Of a stretch of DNA of 64,000 nucleotides, positions 21,061 through 32,028 are shown piece by piece. This stretch comes from Trichobilharzia szidati (Eukaryota; Platyhelminthes; Trematoda; Strigeidida; Schistosomatidae): assembly GCA_944472155.2 (NCBI GenBank), contig OX235273.1, forward strand, positions 103,314,582 to 103,378,581. The letters run 5' to 3'. The notes under the pieces were generated by a model, which was given only the letters and a program-made list of their open reading frames with translations, was not told the DNA's origin and did no database searches. How positions within the stretch are numbered: position 1 is the stretch's first letter; each line of letters opens with the position of its first letter. The translations under genes and the position numbers were made by a program.

Positions 21061-21409
21061 CAGGGTGAGAGTATTAAAAAGTAATATAGTTCGGTGGAAT
21101 GTTAGCGAGGTTATTCACTGAGTCTTCGTTTATCGATTCAACACCACACACGGGCAATTAGAATGATGCAACACGCATACGGAAGATATGGAAAGTGGCA
21201 ACAAACAACAGAGGGAAGTTGGAAAGACAAAAAGAGAGAAAATATGAGACAAAATGTGAAACGGTGTGGCCAAATTGATATGATTATGAGTGGCAATAAT
21301 TTAAGCTCAAAACCTTGTCATCCAGTTGTTAATACTGCATCATCACTGTGTGTGATACTTAGAATAAACTTATCTATTATAGAATAACACTGTGAGCTCC
21401 ATTCAGCTT
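21061..21409. other. Intron stretch, nothing recognised
   Basis: A short open frame rich in Lys and Arg has no recognisable features. Confidence 0.4.
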
Positions 21410-21785
21410 GCAAATTATGTTTTTATGTGTTCATCACTATGTAGTAGCTGTTGAGTAGTTTCTTTTGTCAGTTTTTGTCCAGCTAAAGTGTAAAAGGATG
21501 CTGTGACTTCAAAGAAAATCATGATTTCATTGTCATCTGCTTGAATGTTTCTGAATATTTTGTAAAATTCGGTTGGGGAATCTCGGTAGAATGGTTTTAT
21601 GATTCTGTAAGATATTTTGGTTTCTTTCAAAAGGTGATATAAGAATAGAACTTGTGCACTGTGGCAGAGTATAATTCCATTGTAGGTAAAATTTAATTTG
21701 ATAAATTTTCACAGTGTTATACAGTAATATTTACTGATGACTTTTCGAGCACAATGTATTGCTCCTCGTAATCATATCAAAGTAC
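21410..21785 (-). mobile_element. Penelope-like RT fragment plus upstream hairpin unit, antisense
   Basis: Minus-strand SPTEFYKIFRN, then DDNEIMIFFEVTASFYTLAG and KETTQQLL, follow the PLE RT block with the catalytic VSFDVTALFT motif (here IFFEVTASFY, so the first catalytic Asp is Glu). Upstream of it, at 21645-21785, lies a unit with the arms GAGC/GCTC, GAAA and the hairpin CAGTAA-ATA-TTACTG. The same unit is inserted alone at 41829-41977. Confidence 0.6.
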
Positions 21786-22089
21786 TCACAAAACTTTCTA
21801 ATTTCGTTTAAATAATTCTATTATTTTTCATCGCTTGACTTGATTGGTAGTAGTATTTTCCATATTTCAGGTATGAGTGATGAGTCATTCCTATTGCACG
21901 TGTTGGGTGTAGACTCGATGAACAAGGATTCAGGATCCAAAAGTTCTTCGTATCGATCACATCTTCATGTTCTTGATAGCAAAATGATTGATCTTATGGC
22001 AGTGCTTCGTTTGTGTAGTTCATATTCACAGGTGGCAAATTTGCTTGCAATTTACACAGTTCAAGGTGTTTATCTCATCATAGTTTCCT

Positions 22090-22440
22090 TTGGAAACCAA
22101 GTTATTCAGATCACAATGTGGATCTGGTCGATAACATGAATGGTATTCAAGGAACCAAGTGCAAATGGTTCGAAAATCACGGTTTCCAAAAAAGGAAACT
22201 ATGGTGAAGTAATCACTTGGAACTGTATAAGTTACGAATTATTTGCCACTTGTGAATTTGACTTATAGCATAACCAGTTCACCGAAGTAGCTTGAACTGA
22301 ATCGACCGGGTATGCTACCGATGAGCTCGATCCCAAACAAGTGAATTGACCATCCAGTGCTTGGATCACTTCGATCTGGTTAGCAAACACTACAAGTTGA
22401 TGTGGGCAGTATACAGCTACTCTTTTCAAGCAACCAGAGG
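22090..22440 (+). repeat. Repeat E, nearly complete
   Basis: It starts with a hairpin-like segment 'cagatcacaatgtggatctg' and contains 'ccgatgagctcg' and 'caagtgaattg', a hammerhead-like core variant. It ends with 'cactacaagttgatgtggg'. There is no coding capacity. Confidence 0.55.
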
Positions 22441-22555
22441 TATATATTTTTATTCTTTGTGTAGTTTGGTCAAGCGTTAAACAGCTCCGTTAGACTTCAT
22501 TTGATATTGATCTTATTTTGTAATAATATATGTATATATTGATTTTTTTGTTTAG

Positions 22556-22786
22556 GTAGTAGCGCGAATCGAAGCACGTGATCCCGATGAAGGTCATAAT
22601 GCCTTACTACATTTCATTTTATATTCTGGTAATCAAGCCTCAGTATTTCGTCTTGGTAGTACATCAGCTGAATTAATTATTGATCGTGAATTAACCGAAC
22701 AGGATATTGGCACTTATCCATTAGTGATACACATACAAGATTCTGGTATACCATCGAGAACAACAGAAGTAAAACTTATGGTTCAA
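22556..22786 (+). CDS. Protocadherin, internal exon (following cadherin repeat)
   Basis: The exon reads VVARIEARDPDEGHNALLHF, then FRLGSTSAELIIDRELTEQDIGTYPLVIHIQDSGIPSRTTEVKLMVQ. ARDPDEG-N is the usual A-x-DxDxGxN cadherin strand, and DRELxxxxxxxYxLxIxxxDxGxPSRxT is the normal second half. The acceptor is TTTGTTTAG. The donor is CAA/GTAAAT, weaker than the others but the only in-frame option before a stop. Both phases are 0. It joins to the exon at 32029, which continues ITDSPPRAYSHRF. Confidence 0.94.
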
Positions 22787-22949
22787 GTAAATATTGATTA
22801 ATTTTTTCCCTCAAATTTTTTAAAATTAATTTTTGTTAATTTTTAGAGAAATAACTGTACTACTTTTCATATTTATCTCTTGGTATGATCTATTTGAGAA
22901 TACTGATTTGTCATCGCTTAGCTTCTGAACTATATATTGCTCAAAAAGA

Positions 22950-24115
22950 CGTTAATATTTTAAGTTAAAAGAATGGTTACTGAACAAAAAATACTCCTTT
23001 CGATAACCTCTTCCTCATCATGTTCTACAGTTATATATGCATTATAGTGAATGAATTGGTGTTATTAACAACATTAATCTTGTTTAAATAACATCGAATC
23101 AATAATAATAATGTAAATGGATTACAGTTCGCTAACATCAACATCACAAGACACTGGATATCAGAGAAATTAAGAAAAACAATATTACAAATTCACGAAT
23201 TTATAGTCTCCAATGAAGGCCGTCCAGGGAAGTAGAAGTGGCTGGCTAGACCTATTTCTTCTGCACACAAAGCACTGGTTGTTTCACGTGAATCGCGATA
23301 GCCTGTGCTGTTTGGAGTATGTGGTTGGTACCTGGATGGTTTTGACAATTTACTTGCTATCCGATAGATGATAGAAAAGGATTCTTCAATGCCAACTTTG
23401 TGGCCGGTTTGTACCAGGTGGTCCAATATCTAACTGTTGATGATTTTTACTACACCTTTATTTAGACACACTGGTAGATGTTCCCGAGCGATCACGAAAA
23501 ATCAAGTTCCAAGATCAACGGCCAATACAACTCACTCCACAAGCGCAGTTGAGTTGGTATATGCAATTGGAAGTGGCTAGTCTAGGTACTTTATCTTTCA
23601 ATCAAGGAATCACCATCGGTCGTGTAGAAAACATGACTTGTAGTTGGCCAGCATTAAAAGTTCTCTGAACTGATTATTTTAACTTTTTCGTAATTATTTA
23701 GCTAGGTATGTCGCCCTTGAATTGCAGTCGTATATATAAAGGCTTCTTATTTACAGATGGAGAATAGTCTTTTACTGCTTTCTCGGTCATGTGTTTCTTG
23801 ATGAACTTTTCTGCATAGCTATTTTTAATTAAGGTGGCATATATAATCCTTAGTTCATCTTCAATTACTTCTTCTAAGCATATAGCTCTTGCCATGTGGC
23901 TGAGAGTGCTTACTAAATTTCTTTTCTACTGGAGAGGAACGAAGCTGGGAAAATCCGTATATTCTCCTGTCCACTACCACCTGATTTTCTTGTAAGGAGG
24001 ACAACTAGGAAGGAAATTCTATTTCTCGATTCCTCTTTGCACGTGAATTTTAAGTTAATCCTGGCTCCTTCCATGTTGTTGGTACACCATTTCACACATC
24101 AATCCTTTTCATTCT
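22950..24115 (-). mobile_element. Penelope-like element, RT C-terminus to 3' region, antisense
   Basis: This is one of the longest PLE relics here. Minus-strand order: ARINLKFTCKEESRNRISFLVVLLTRK (end of RT, near 24060-23950); AICLEEVIEDELRIIYATLIKNSYAEKFI and KPLYIRLQFKGD (linker, 23895-23700); CACGVSCIGR (start of GIY-YIG, near 23530); HLVQTGHKVGIEESFSIIYRIASKL (C-terminal half, 23420-23330); a tail; and a 3' region with a hammerhead-like unit at 22982-23025. Stops and frameshifts are present throughout. The missing N-terminus indicates 5' truncation, the usual state for PLE copies. Confidence 0.82.
22982..23025 (-). ncRNA. Hammerhead-like unit in PLE 3' region (decayed)
   Basis: Minus strand: stem I GAAC/GTTC, core ATGATGA (C to A at the first base), TTATC-GAAA, and an A/T-rich stem III. 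Its stem I differs from the other copies by paired changes (GAGC/GCTC at 57599, CAGC/GCTG at 51672). Confidence 0.45.
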
Positions 24116-24229
24116 GCGGAAAACCAACAGACTGCGATACTGACCAAGTTCAGTTCGAATGTCAGTTAGAATAAAGTCAGATGCAGGTAATTTTCGTTTA
24201 GAAGACTTCTACTTTACTGATAGGTTGTC

Positions 24230-24785
24230 ATGAGAGAGACTGTGCATATTCAAGCTGGTCAGTGTGGATTCCAGATTTGTGCCAAGCTTTGAAAAGTTAT
24301 CTCGGATGAGCGTGGAACAGACCCGATGGTAACATATCATGGAACGAATCAACGTCTGGTAGAAGGTATGTCCATCGAGCTATCTTGGTGGATCTAGAAC
24401 CTGAAACAATGTAGAGTGTTCTTGCTGGACCTTTCGGACAACTGTTCTGTCCAGTTAACTCCGTATTTGGTCAGAGTGGAGCGGGGATTAACTGGACAAA
24501 GGGTCACTGTACAGAGGGAACTGAGGTAACCGACTGTGTTTTAGATATAGTGAGAAAAGAATCAGAGTCATGTGACTGTTGATCAGGGTTCCACTTGGCT
24601 CATTCTCTCGGTGGTGGTACTGTCTCTGTTATCGGTACACTGTTGATCTCGAAGACACGTACAGAATGTTATCGTCGGATAATGAACTCGTATCCAGTCA
24701 TTTTACTGACGAAAGTCCCTTATACTGTCGTGGAGCCATATAATGCAACGCTTTTGGTTCATTAGTTGGTGGAGAAAACAGACAC
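24230..24785 (+). pseudogene. Beta-tubulin retro-pseudogene (about first 190 codons)
   Basis: The reading begins MRETVHIQAGQCGFQICAKL, where normal beta-tubulin has the near-identical N-terminus. It continues through [58 protein letters not shown] and [10 protein letters not shown], in the correct order and spacing. Stops occur at the W of the first block, after LEPET and after CDC. About 12 codons are missing after TYHGTN. No introns interrupt it, so it looks like a processed copy. It is unusual in keeping the start codon and losing the 3' part, which ends at a Repeat E copy. It lies inside a protocadherin intron in the same orientation and cannot make tubulin. Confidence 0.9.
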
Positions 24786-25020
24786 AATCTGTCGTCAGAA
24801 TAATCTCGGTTTCCGAAAAACGAAACTACAGTTAAATAATCACCTCGTACTGTATAAATTCTGAAGTAACTTGCCACTTATGAATCTGACTCATATTGTG
24901 ACCAATTCATCGAATTGGCTGGAACGAAATCGAGTAGTTTGAACTGATTCGGCTATCTGAGCTGAATCAAGCCAGATATACTGCTGATGAGCTCATCCTA
25001 AGACAAATAATCACCTACTA
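24786..25020 (+). repeat. Repeat E, 5' two thirds
   Basis: It starts next to the tubulin pseudogene with 'cagacacaatctgtcgtc' and contains 'ctgctgatgagctcatcc', keeping the CTGATGA core word that is altered in other copies. Confidence 0.5.
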
Positions 25021-25021
25021 A

Positions 25022-25190
25022 CAAGAAAGTCTTGAGTTTGATCCCTGATGAAGTGGGTGAGTGTCACTGGAAACTATCAAAACTAGAACGAAGCAGCTGT
25101 GAAGTACATTCTAGTTTCTAGTGGTTATCTAGCTTATATCGGTTTGCGTTGAAATGTATGTCGAAATCAATGAAACTCCTGCAGCTTATC
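25022..25190 (+). repeat. Decayed SINE-B-like piece
   Basis: 'gagtttgatccctgatgaag', 'aaaactagaacgaagcagct' and 'ctagtggttatctagctta' follow the order B box remnant, ribozyme-like module, tail. Confidence 0.4.
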
Positions 25191-25309
25191 TAGAACTGGT
25201 GACCAGTGGAGACAAATACTCACCGATGATATTGAATGAATATGGTACTTAATCGCGTAGTCCCAGTGGGATTCCAGACCAGCGTGCACTTTTAAACCTT
25301 GCCTAGTTC

Positions 25310-25450
25310 GCTAGTTGACAGTAAGTCAGGTAAAGAGAGAAGGTTGGTAGTGGAGCTAGAACCTCTATCCCATAAGAATCAAACAACAGTATCCCTACTG
25401 AAACTTCAGAAAGCTTGAAGCCTCCAAATTCTACTCGGAACACAAGAAAT
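25310..25450 (+). repeat. SINE-D 3' half, sense
   Basis: 'aggtaaagagagaaggttgg', 'ctagaacctctatcccataa' and 'gcttgaagcctccaaattct' match the SINE-D body and tail. Confidence 0.5.
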
Positions 25451-25639
25451 GATGAAAAGAAGAATACAGGTTCAGCGATATTAAACAGCTGAGAAACTGA
25501 GGAATTTCAGCTAATAACAAGCGATACTCGTTACAAGAATGGTATCTTTTGTAACTCATGCATTTAGAAACGACTCATAATAGTTTTCAATGTCATTAGG
25601 GATGACGATAAGAATTTAATTCTATGTATTACTAGTTGT

Positions 25640-25845
25640 CACAAGTAGCTAATCAGACAGAATTTCAGCAGTTTGAACTAACTGAGCTTTTGGAGCTGAC
25701 TTAACCTGGCTGCAGTACTGACAATCTCTTCACCAAATGGCCAAATGACCGTTTGGTGTTTAGATCACTTCAGATTCACTTCGGCTAGTAATCATTACTA
25801 CTTAAATTCAGTGAGTAGTTTCCGAAATGATTCATATCATATTTA
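25640..25845 (+). repeat. Repeat E fragment
   Basis: It contains 'gaccgtttggtgtttagatc' and 'cttaaattcagtgagtag', in the order seen in the 43.5-kb copy. Confidence 0.45.
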
Positions 25846-25846
25846 T

Positions 25847-26070
25847 TATTTCATTTTATTCCTTTGCGTCCCGAGTGGAACATAGGGCTATTTCAAGCTA
25901 GAGCTTTGAAGTTTCGGAAGCAGTGGTTTTATTTTTACAGGGTAGGGTTACTAGTCGCACGCCCCACCTTCCCTCTTTATCAGGCTTATAACCAGCTAAG
26001 CAAGGTCTGGAAGTGCGTTGGCCGGGAATCGAACCCCGGACCACATGAGAGCCACCGATACACTAGTATG
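25847..26070 (-). repeat. SINE-D, antisense, with RTE-type 3' end
   Basis: On the minus strand a tRNA-like head with B box 'ggggttcgattcccggcc' leads into the family body. The end 'gccctatgttccactcggg', followed by 'aaaggaataaaat', is nearly identical to the end of the RTE elements. This is the clearest example of the shared tail. Confidence 0.75.
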
Positions 26071-26939
26071 TGTTATGATGCAATCCTATCACTCACTAAG
26101 ATGCATACACATTGAGCAGTAGTTGACTTGTAAACAAGACGAGAACGTGTAACGTAGACTTCACTGACAACAGTCTATCAAAAATCGAATTATATTTGTA
26201 ATTCTTTTTCTCTCCTGTTCAATGAAACTTTTGATGAGCATAACCACGTAATTAACCTTGAATTGACCTCAAATGAAATAGTTTTCAATTCATTTACTCA
26301 CATTATAACATATAACAATGAAATAAAAACATTATCAGTTTGGATGTTTATATCTGTATTCCTTGTGTGTGTGTGTGCGTGTATGTTTATGATAAAGGAT
26401 GGTTGCATTATCTTGGGATTTTCATTTCATAACCCCAGTTACAAAAAGGAAGATAAAAGTCTCAAAAGGCAATGTATGTCTGATAGTGTTTCAAGCATAT
26501 ACAAGCATATACATCAATTCATAACAAAATAATGGAAGAATAGAGGTATCCAGGGTTGGGGGAGGAGGCAGGGGAAGAAAGCAGTAAATTTCCGGTTGTC
26601 TCTTTTTCTTTCTTACTAATTTTTACTCCTCTCTGATATTTCCTATTTTCTCCTTTTATGACTCAATAATTCTTTTCAATTTTCAGACTTTTTAAGAATG
26701 ATTCCAAAAATGTTTGTCGGAAGTGTGTGAATGGGTGTACATGTGCGTGTGTGTATGTGTCCCTGAGTATATGCTTGTGTGTATGTCTTTATTATATATA
26801 TTTATGTATGTACGTATGTGTGCGTAAGTATACGTGCCCGTTTTTGTATTTGTATGTGTGTGTGTATGTACGTATGTAGCTATACGGCAAAGGTCAAGAA
26901 AGACAAGACATTCAATATTGGGTAGATAAACTATATTAC
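26071..26939. other. Intron stretch with GT-rich microsatellite
   Basis: No gene is seen. A purine-rich segment lies at 26555-26580, and irregular TG/TATG repeats run through about 26730-26880. Confidence 0.5.
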
Positions 26940-27490
26940 TACTATTATTCCTTTATGTTCTGAGTGGAACATAAAACTTCAAAAGCACATCTCCATTTCT
27001 TTCTGTTTCCTCAAGTCGTTATTAACCTGGCTCCATGATAGCTACATGGGCTGTCATCTTCTCTTCACATGATTTCCTCCATGTCACTCTCGGTCAGTCC
27101 CCATTCGGGTGCTACTTTAGGTGCCACTCAGTGGGCACTAAAGAGTGTCCCCCTGATCAACATGTTCGCTGAACAATTGGTTCTTGGTTGGTTCATTTCT
27201 AGAGCTCCTTGCTGCTTGTCGTTTTCGGCCAACTGGCCAAGTGGCTGTTGATAAAAGTCTAAAGCTGAACCACACAGATGTACTGAATGACTTGACATTG
27301 GTGTCGAAGACCTGAATCTTGTTCTCTATGCTTATTGCAGTAGATTTTGCGTACCGATTTCAGAGTAATGAACACTCGTCTGTCTTTTCCGATCCTGACT
27401 GCCTGTGACATCCTCATCTGTGCCACCTGAAGTTGGAAGGATATTGCCTAGATAAATGAAAGAGATGCTTCCTTCATATTTGAACAAAGA
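26940..27490 (-). mobile_element. RTE/SR2-like 3' fragment, antisense
   Basis: It has the conserved 3' terminus at 26945-26990 (plus strand 'ctgagtggaacataaaac') and reads back through the C-terminal RTE region to 'GSIVSTTGG..DEDV'-like text near 27420. Broken frame. Confidence 0.75.
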
Positions 27491-27494
27491 AAGA

Positions 27495-28145
27495 ACGAAC
27501 ATAATTTGACTGGACACTAGTCAGTGGCTAGTGTAATGTGTCTGGTCCTTGCTGTTTGGTGTAGACTGAATTCTATCAGTCCGCTTCGCAATATAGCCAC
27601 TATGCTAGGTGGCTCACCATCATAATGTACTGTGAATTGTTGATATTACATGTTCTCAGGCAATTGGCCACAGGAAGTCCCACTCGACCTAGATTTCGTG
27701 CCTGTTGGTACTCACTAGTCAGCAAGATGTATCTACAACCCTGAAGGAACTCATGTCCCTTCTGAGATTCGAACCCGCATCCAACCAAATAATATCAACA
27801 ATACATTGTGCACCCTGATGGTGAGCCACCTAGAAAACATGATGGCCACAATGCGAACCTACACTAAAAAAGGACTAGACACACTACACTAGTTACTAGT
27901 GTACAATCTAAGTTTCCAAAGGAATCCTACAGGACGTCAATCGCAAGCCCGAATAGCAGGCTCACTGGTATCATCTCTGACTACAGTACTCACTGGGTGA
28001 CGCGGGTTAGAATCTCAAAACGGACATGAGTTCCCTCAAGGCTGCAGATACGCCTTGGTGAATACTAGTGAGTGCCAACTAGCACGAAACCTAGATCGAG
28101 CGGAGCTCCCTGTGGCCGACTGCCTCTAACCATCTAATATGAACA
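27495..28145. repeat. SINE-C cluster: antisense copy, sense tail, sense copy
   Basis: Antisense 27495-27790 contains the B box 'gggttcgaatctc' (complement) and the ribozyme-like module near 27690-27730. Sense 27790-27905 is only the tail. Sense 27925-28145 contains a B-box remnant and 'gagtgccaactagcac', GAAA, 'cctagatc'. The left arms of both modules contain an extra 'ctagt'-like insertion in the core. Confidence 0.6.
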
Positions 28146-28734
28146 AGGAACGAACATTTTTGCAAGATAATACAAGCTCATTTCATCTCATGGATACTGT
28201 TCAACTTTGTACATCCTAAACAAAATCAATTTATAGGTTGCAAAATTTGAGAACATACTACTCTCACAATGCCTTCGAGTAGTAGATAGAAAGTATAAGC
28301 AACATTATTCCAAAATTGATGTTGTTACGTATGCTACTGACAAAATTGGTAAGTAATATATAGATGCAGATATAAATATGCTTGTCAGTGTAATGTATAG
28401 TGAATAACCGAGACAGGTGGGTGAATTTAACGAGACATGTCTTAGAAACAACAAGGGCAACATGAGACCAAATACAAAGAACCTCAATACAGAAGACAAA
28501 CTAGAATAGTATCGAAGATTTATGCAAATTATGATTCTACTCTATATGACAGACGTATTTCGCTTATATATCTGTGTATCAAGCCACAAATAAATAATTC
28601 TGTTACCCATTCTCTTGTCTTGTGCTGTTATAATGTAAGTAGATGAATTATTCAGTGTTATGAGGCTAAATTGGATGGGGGCGGGATACGAAATCCCAAG
28701 CCTACCCCGTTGTCCAATTAGACTATTCATGGTT
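28146..28734. other. Intron stretch, nothing recognised
   Basis: No gene or known repeat seen. Confidence 0.45.
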
Positions 28735-28737
28735 ACA

Positions 28738-28978
28738 GAATTTCCATTATGAGCTAACATTAGTTAGAGAACCATTGGAAAACCTGGGAGTACTGGAGAG
28801 CTGCTTCGTCCCAGGACTTCCTGGGTTCGAATCCCGGTGGATGCGTGTTGCTGAAGAGTCTCAAAATAGGAAGAAATAGCTGTCCAGTGCTTTCAGGTTT
28901 TCCAATGGTTCTCTAACTAATGTCAGCTCATGATGAAAATCCTCTAACCAATCAAATCCCTACAAACCAACACTAGAC
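28738..28978. repeat. SINE-B head-to-head chimera (antisense 28738-28815, sense 28816-28978)
   Basis: The antisense tail fragment is broken exactly in the stem II region and followed by a sense fragment starting just before the B box 'gggttcgaatccc'. The sense ribozyme-like module (28836-28890) keeps CTGAAGA and GAAA and has a plausible stem I (GTGTTG with CAGTGC, including wobble pairs). The first pair of stem II is lost (G opposite A). Confidence 0.65.
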
Positions 28979-29254
28979 TATTAATGGTTAGTCATTCAAC
29001 ACTCAATAACTCATTAACTTGCATCAACCTTGAAATTATGTCACTCATACTTTCTATCAACAACTCGAAAGCATTGTGTGTTGAGGTATGTTCAGAAATT
29101 TGTAAATTATAATTTGATTTTTTTGAGGGGATGTACACAGTTGAAGAGAATCCAGGAAATAAAATGAACTTGTATTATCCTGTAAATAAGTTCGTTATTT
29201 CTTTCTTCACGCTAATAAAGGGGACCGGTTGTATGAAATTCTTAAAGATTCCCC

Positions 29255-29525
29255 CAATTGTTATCAGTTGGTTATCTTCATCACCCCTGTGTTCTCTATT
29301 CCATTTGAAGTCCTGTCTTTACTGCCTGCCTCTTCTGTCAGCCTTTTTGACTTTCCCCTGTAGCTCTTTGAGTTCACATGACATGAGACATAAATCATCC
29401 GATCTTCTCACTTATCACAGTCCACCTCAAGATCTAATCTGCGACAATCAAGAATATCATCTGTGATAGTGGATAGTCTTGTCTTACTCCCGTCTTCATT
29501 TCAAATGCTTCACTTCCTTTTGTAG
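29255..29525 (-). mobile_element. RTE fragment, antisense
   Basis: Short antisense piece: 'ttatcttcatcacccctgtg' corresponds to the TEVMKIT segment, and the tail end 'tcttactcccgtcttcattt' to the GVRQGCLLSP region on the minus strand. Confidence 0.6.
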
Positions 29526-29821
29526 ATAGATAAATAACTCAGGAAGAAGAGAAAAAAACAAAGATGATAAAATAAAAAAATTCAAGAGAAATTTCATTTT
29601 TTAAAACTCTTTATTGGATGAAGATACTTGTGTTTCCAAAACCTTTAACCTTCCTTCCTTCCCTCCTTATCTCTCCAACTTCATCTTCTATTTCTTTGTT
29701 AGGATGGTTTTATCTCAGGACAAATTGTTGGAAGTCATCAGAAAGAAGTCTTGCTTAGAAAGGACTGTGATACTTATTGCCTTACAGATTCTGAACCGAA
29801 TGTGTCACTGAAATACCATAC

Positions 29822-30065
29822 ATTCCGTGGTGTTCCGAGTGCTGGCGGTATGGCTTCAAGCCTTAAGATTTGAAGTTTGAGGAGTAGTGTTATCATTTTT
29901 ACTGGCTGAGGATTGCCAGCCATATGCTCCCAACCTTCCCTCTTTCTTGAGCTTACTATTACCGGTTAGTAAACTAGATGAGATTTAGCAGTGTGCCAGT
30001 TGGGAATCGAACCAGGCCGCCTTGCATGTCTGACGAGTAGGATGGTAGGCTGGTAAGCATTCTAC
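29822..30065 (-). repeat. SINE-D, antisense, decayed
   Basis: The plus strand has 'tggcttcaagccttaagatt', 'cccaaccttccctctttctt' and 'gggaatcgaacc'; the last is the complement of a B box. Confidence 0.5.
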
Positions 30066-30084
30066 TCCAGTGAATCATCAATGC

Positions 30085-30215
30085 ATTGAATTAAAGGGGG
30101 TGGAATGAAAATTTGATCCAAAGAGGGGACCGAACCAGAGGCATCTTCATTACAGATCCGATACTGTACCGGTTAGGCTATGAAATCCACCTACTACTAC
30201 TAATACCAACGAGGC
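30085..30215 (-). repeat. Possible further tRNA-like SINE head, antisense
   Basis: The minus strand contains 'cctctggttcggtcccctc', a B-box-like segment, preceded by 'atagcctaaccgg'. I see no other copy in the window, so this is tentative. Confidence 0.3.
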
Positions 30216-31019
30216 TGCCATTTCAATGAAATCACAAGGAGTAATACTCAGCTGTCATATGAATGGATGAGTATTGTCCTTACACCACACCAAGTGAAGT
30301 ATGAGTTTCGTTAAACAGCTTTTATGCTGCTAGATTAGTAATTCACAGCCAATCAATTTGAATCCTGCTTTGACGAAGATTTTCATTCCACTATCTGGTG
30401 ACATCTGGAGACACTTTATTCAATGTCTTTCTTTACCTTACGCATTGTACCTCTTTTTTATTTCAAACAGGTGGAACTAAACTCTTTATTGAAAGTATTC
30501 TAACTTATTTAACAGATCTTATTGAATAGGATGTCTAGTTATGCAGCACAATGTTTGTCAACTAACCAAAGTTTATGACAAAGTAAATATTTTTCATGAA
30601 AAATCCCCATTCCAACATTAATAGAGAGAAAACCAGTAGTTCAGCGAAGAGTCTCTCTTCGGCAAATTGATTTCCAGAACTGTACAATTGCAAATGTATA
30701 TGGTCATTTTGTATGTGTGTGTACATTAAATTTGCCAAACGGAAATACAATTAGTAAGTTTTTGGTAGAGTTACCTGATACGAAATGCGTTCGTAGGAAG
30801 TGGATGTTGATGTATGAGGGTAGTAACAAAAGTGATGAGTTGTCACAAACTATTGTTGAGGAAGAGTCACGTAATAACATGAAGAGTATGATAAACGAGT
30901 TGTGCTCAGGATGTGTATGGAAACAAAATAAAATATGGAATTGCGTAAGAGTTTTAAGTAGTTAAAAAACAAGCAAAGAAGCAAAAGTTAAGTTAAATCA
31001 ACAGGGTTGTTACCATGAT
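30216..31019. other. Intron stretch, nothing recognised
   Basis: Small frames near 30600-30965 have no family resemblance. No repeat is seen. Confidence 0.4.
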
Positions 31020-31375
31020 AGTAGAAGAGGTTGAATAATTTTCTTTTGTACGCATAGTACTGGTTCTTCTAACTGAATGGCTAGGTCTTCTGCAATACAA
31101 AGAGGACGGAAACGTATTGTCTTTGGCAGGTCGTTCTTCACTTTGTAGGTTACTTTGGAGAAAGCGTTTGTTGAGATGGAATGACCAGTGTGGTGACGAG
31201 ATGTTCGATTATTGCACTCATTATACGACCACTACTTCCTTTCTGAAGCCACGCTGGATAGTGTTCTTTAACCCTTTTTGACAGGATGCTCATTGAACGA
31301 CCGATGTACCTGGCTGGCCTCACAGCAACTAGTGAACTGATATATGCATATAGAATCAAATTTCAGCATATGTAA
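31020..31375 (-). mobile_element. Penelope-like GIY-YIG fragment, antisense
   Basis: The minus-strand frame ARYIGRSMSILSKRVKEHYPAWL, followed by KGSSGRIMSAIIEHLVTT, is a well-preserved middle of a PLE GIY-YIG domain: YIGR-T/S-x-L-x-R-x-x-EH-P-WL and then S-AI-EHL. It is flanked by stops. Confidence 0.8.
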
Positions 31376-31379
31376 CTGG

Positions 31380-31930
31380 CTACACAACCAATGAAACTCA
31401 AAAGGTCCATTTGGTATTTAGATTACTTAAATCTTTCTAGCATGCACTTCTGAATGATGTGAGTATTATTCAACTACATAACTCAATCAATCAGTAGTAT
31501 GCAGCATCACGCATTAATACTTTCGTTCTTGATTGTTATTAATGATAATAAGCAGATCCCACACTGTGGTCAGAATAATCTCAGTTACCATAGGAATCTG
31601 TGATGGAGACTCATCTCCTTAAACTGTGTAGATTGTGAACTGTGGGTTGGATGACAAGTACTACCAGTCCACCAAAATAGCTATTCAGAGGTCAACCCAT
31701 TTAAACAGATTCCGCTTTCCGATTTGTGTCGAATCGGATAAATCTTTGATGAGCTCTGACCTAGAAACGACTGAAACGGCCATTCCATGTATATACTACT
31801 GATGAGTTGATATAAGTAATAGGAAACTGCCTACATCATTCAATAGTGCTTGCTAACCAACCAGATCGATCACCAGACGATCAATCCACTCCGTTGATCT
31901 GGAGGTAATCACAAATTTATCTATCTACCA
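31380..31930 (+). repeat. Repeat E, two overlapping pieces
   Basis: The 3' half at 31380-31510 ('aaggtccatttggtatttag') is followed by a longer copy at 31550-31930 starting with the hairpin 'cagatcccacactgtggtc' and containing 'ttgatgagctctgacc' and 'cgactgaaacggcc'. Confidence 0.5.
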
Positions 31931-32028
31931 GAATGTTTCTTAATAATCTCACCTATTCCCTGATCTCTTTTTAAAAAATAATTTTCACCCCTTTGCGTTT
32001 TTCTGTTCTACTCCTTTTCACGCCTTAG

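Noticed and set aside
21840..22139. A 99-codon plus-strand frame just upstream of the exon at 22556
   Set aside because: No cadherin motifs, no good splice donor before the next exon, and its 3' part overlaps Repeat E.
26720..26890. TG-rich region considered as a regulatory or Z-DNA element
   Set aside because: Irregular microsatellite in an intron; nothing beyond base composition supports a function.
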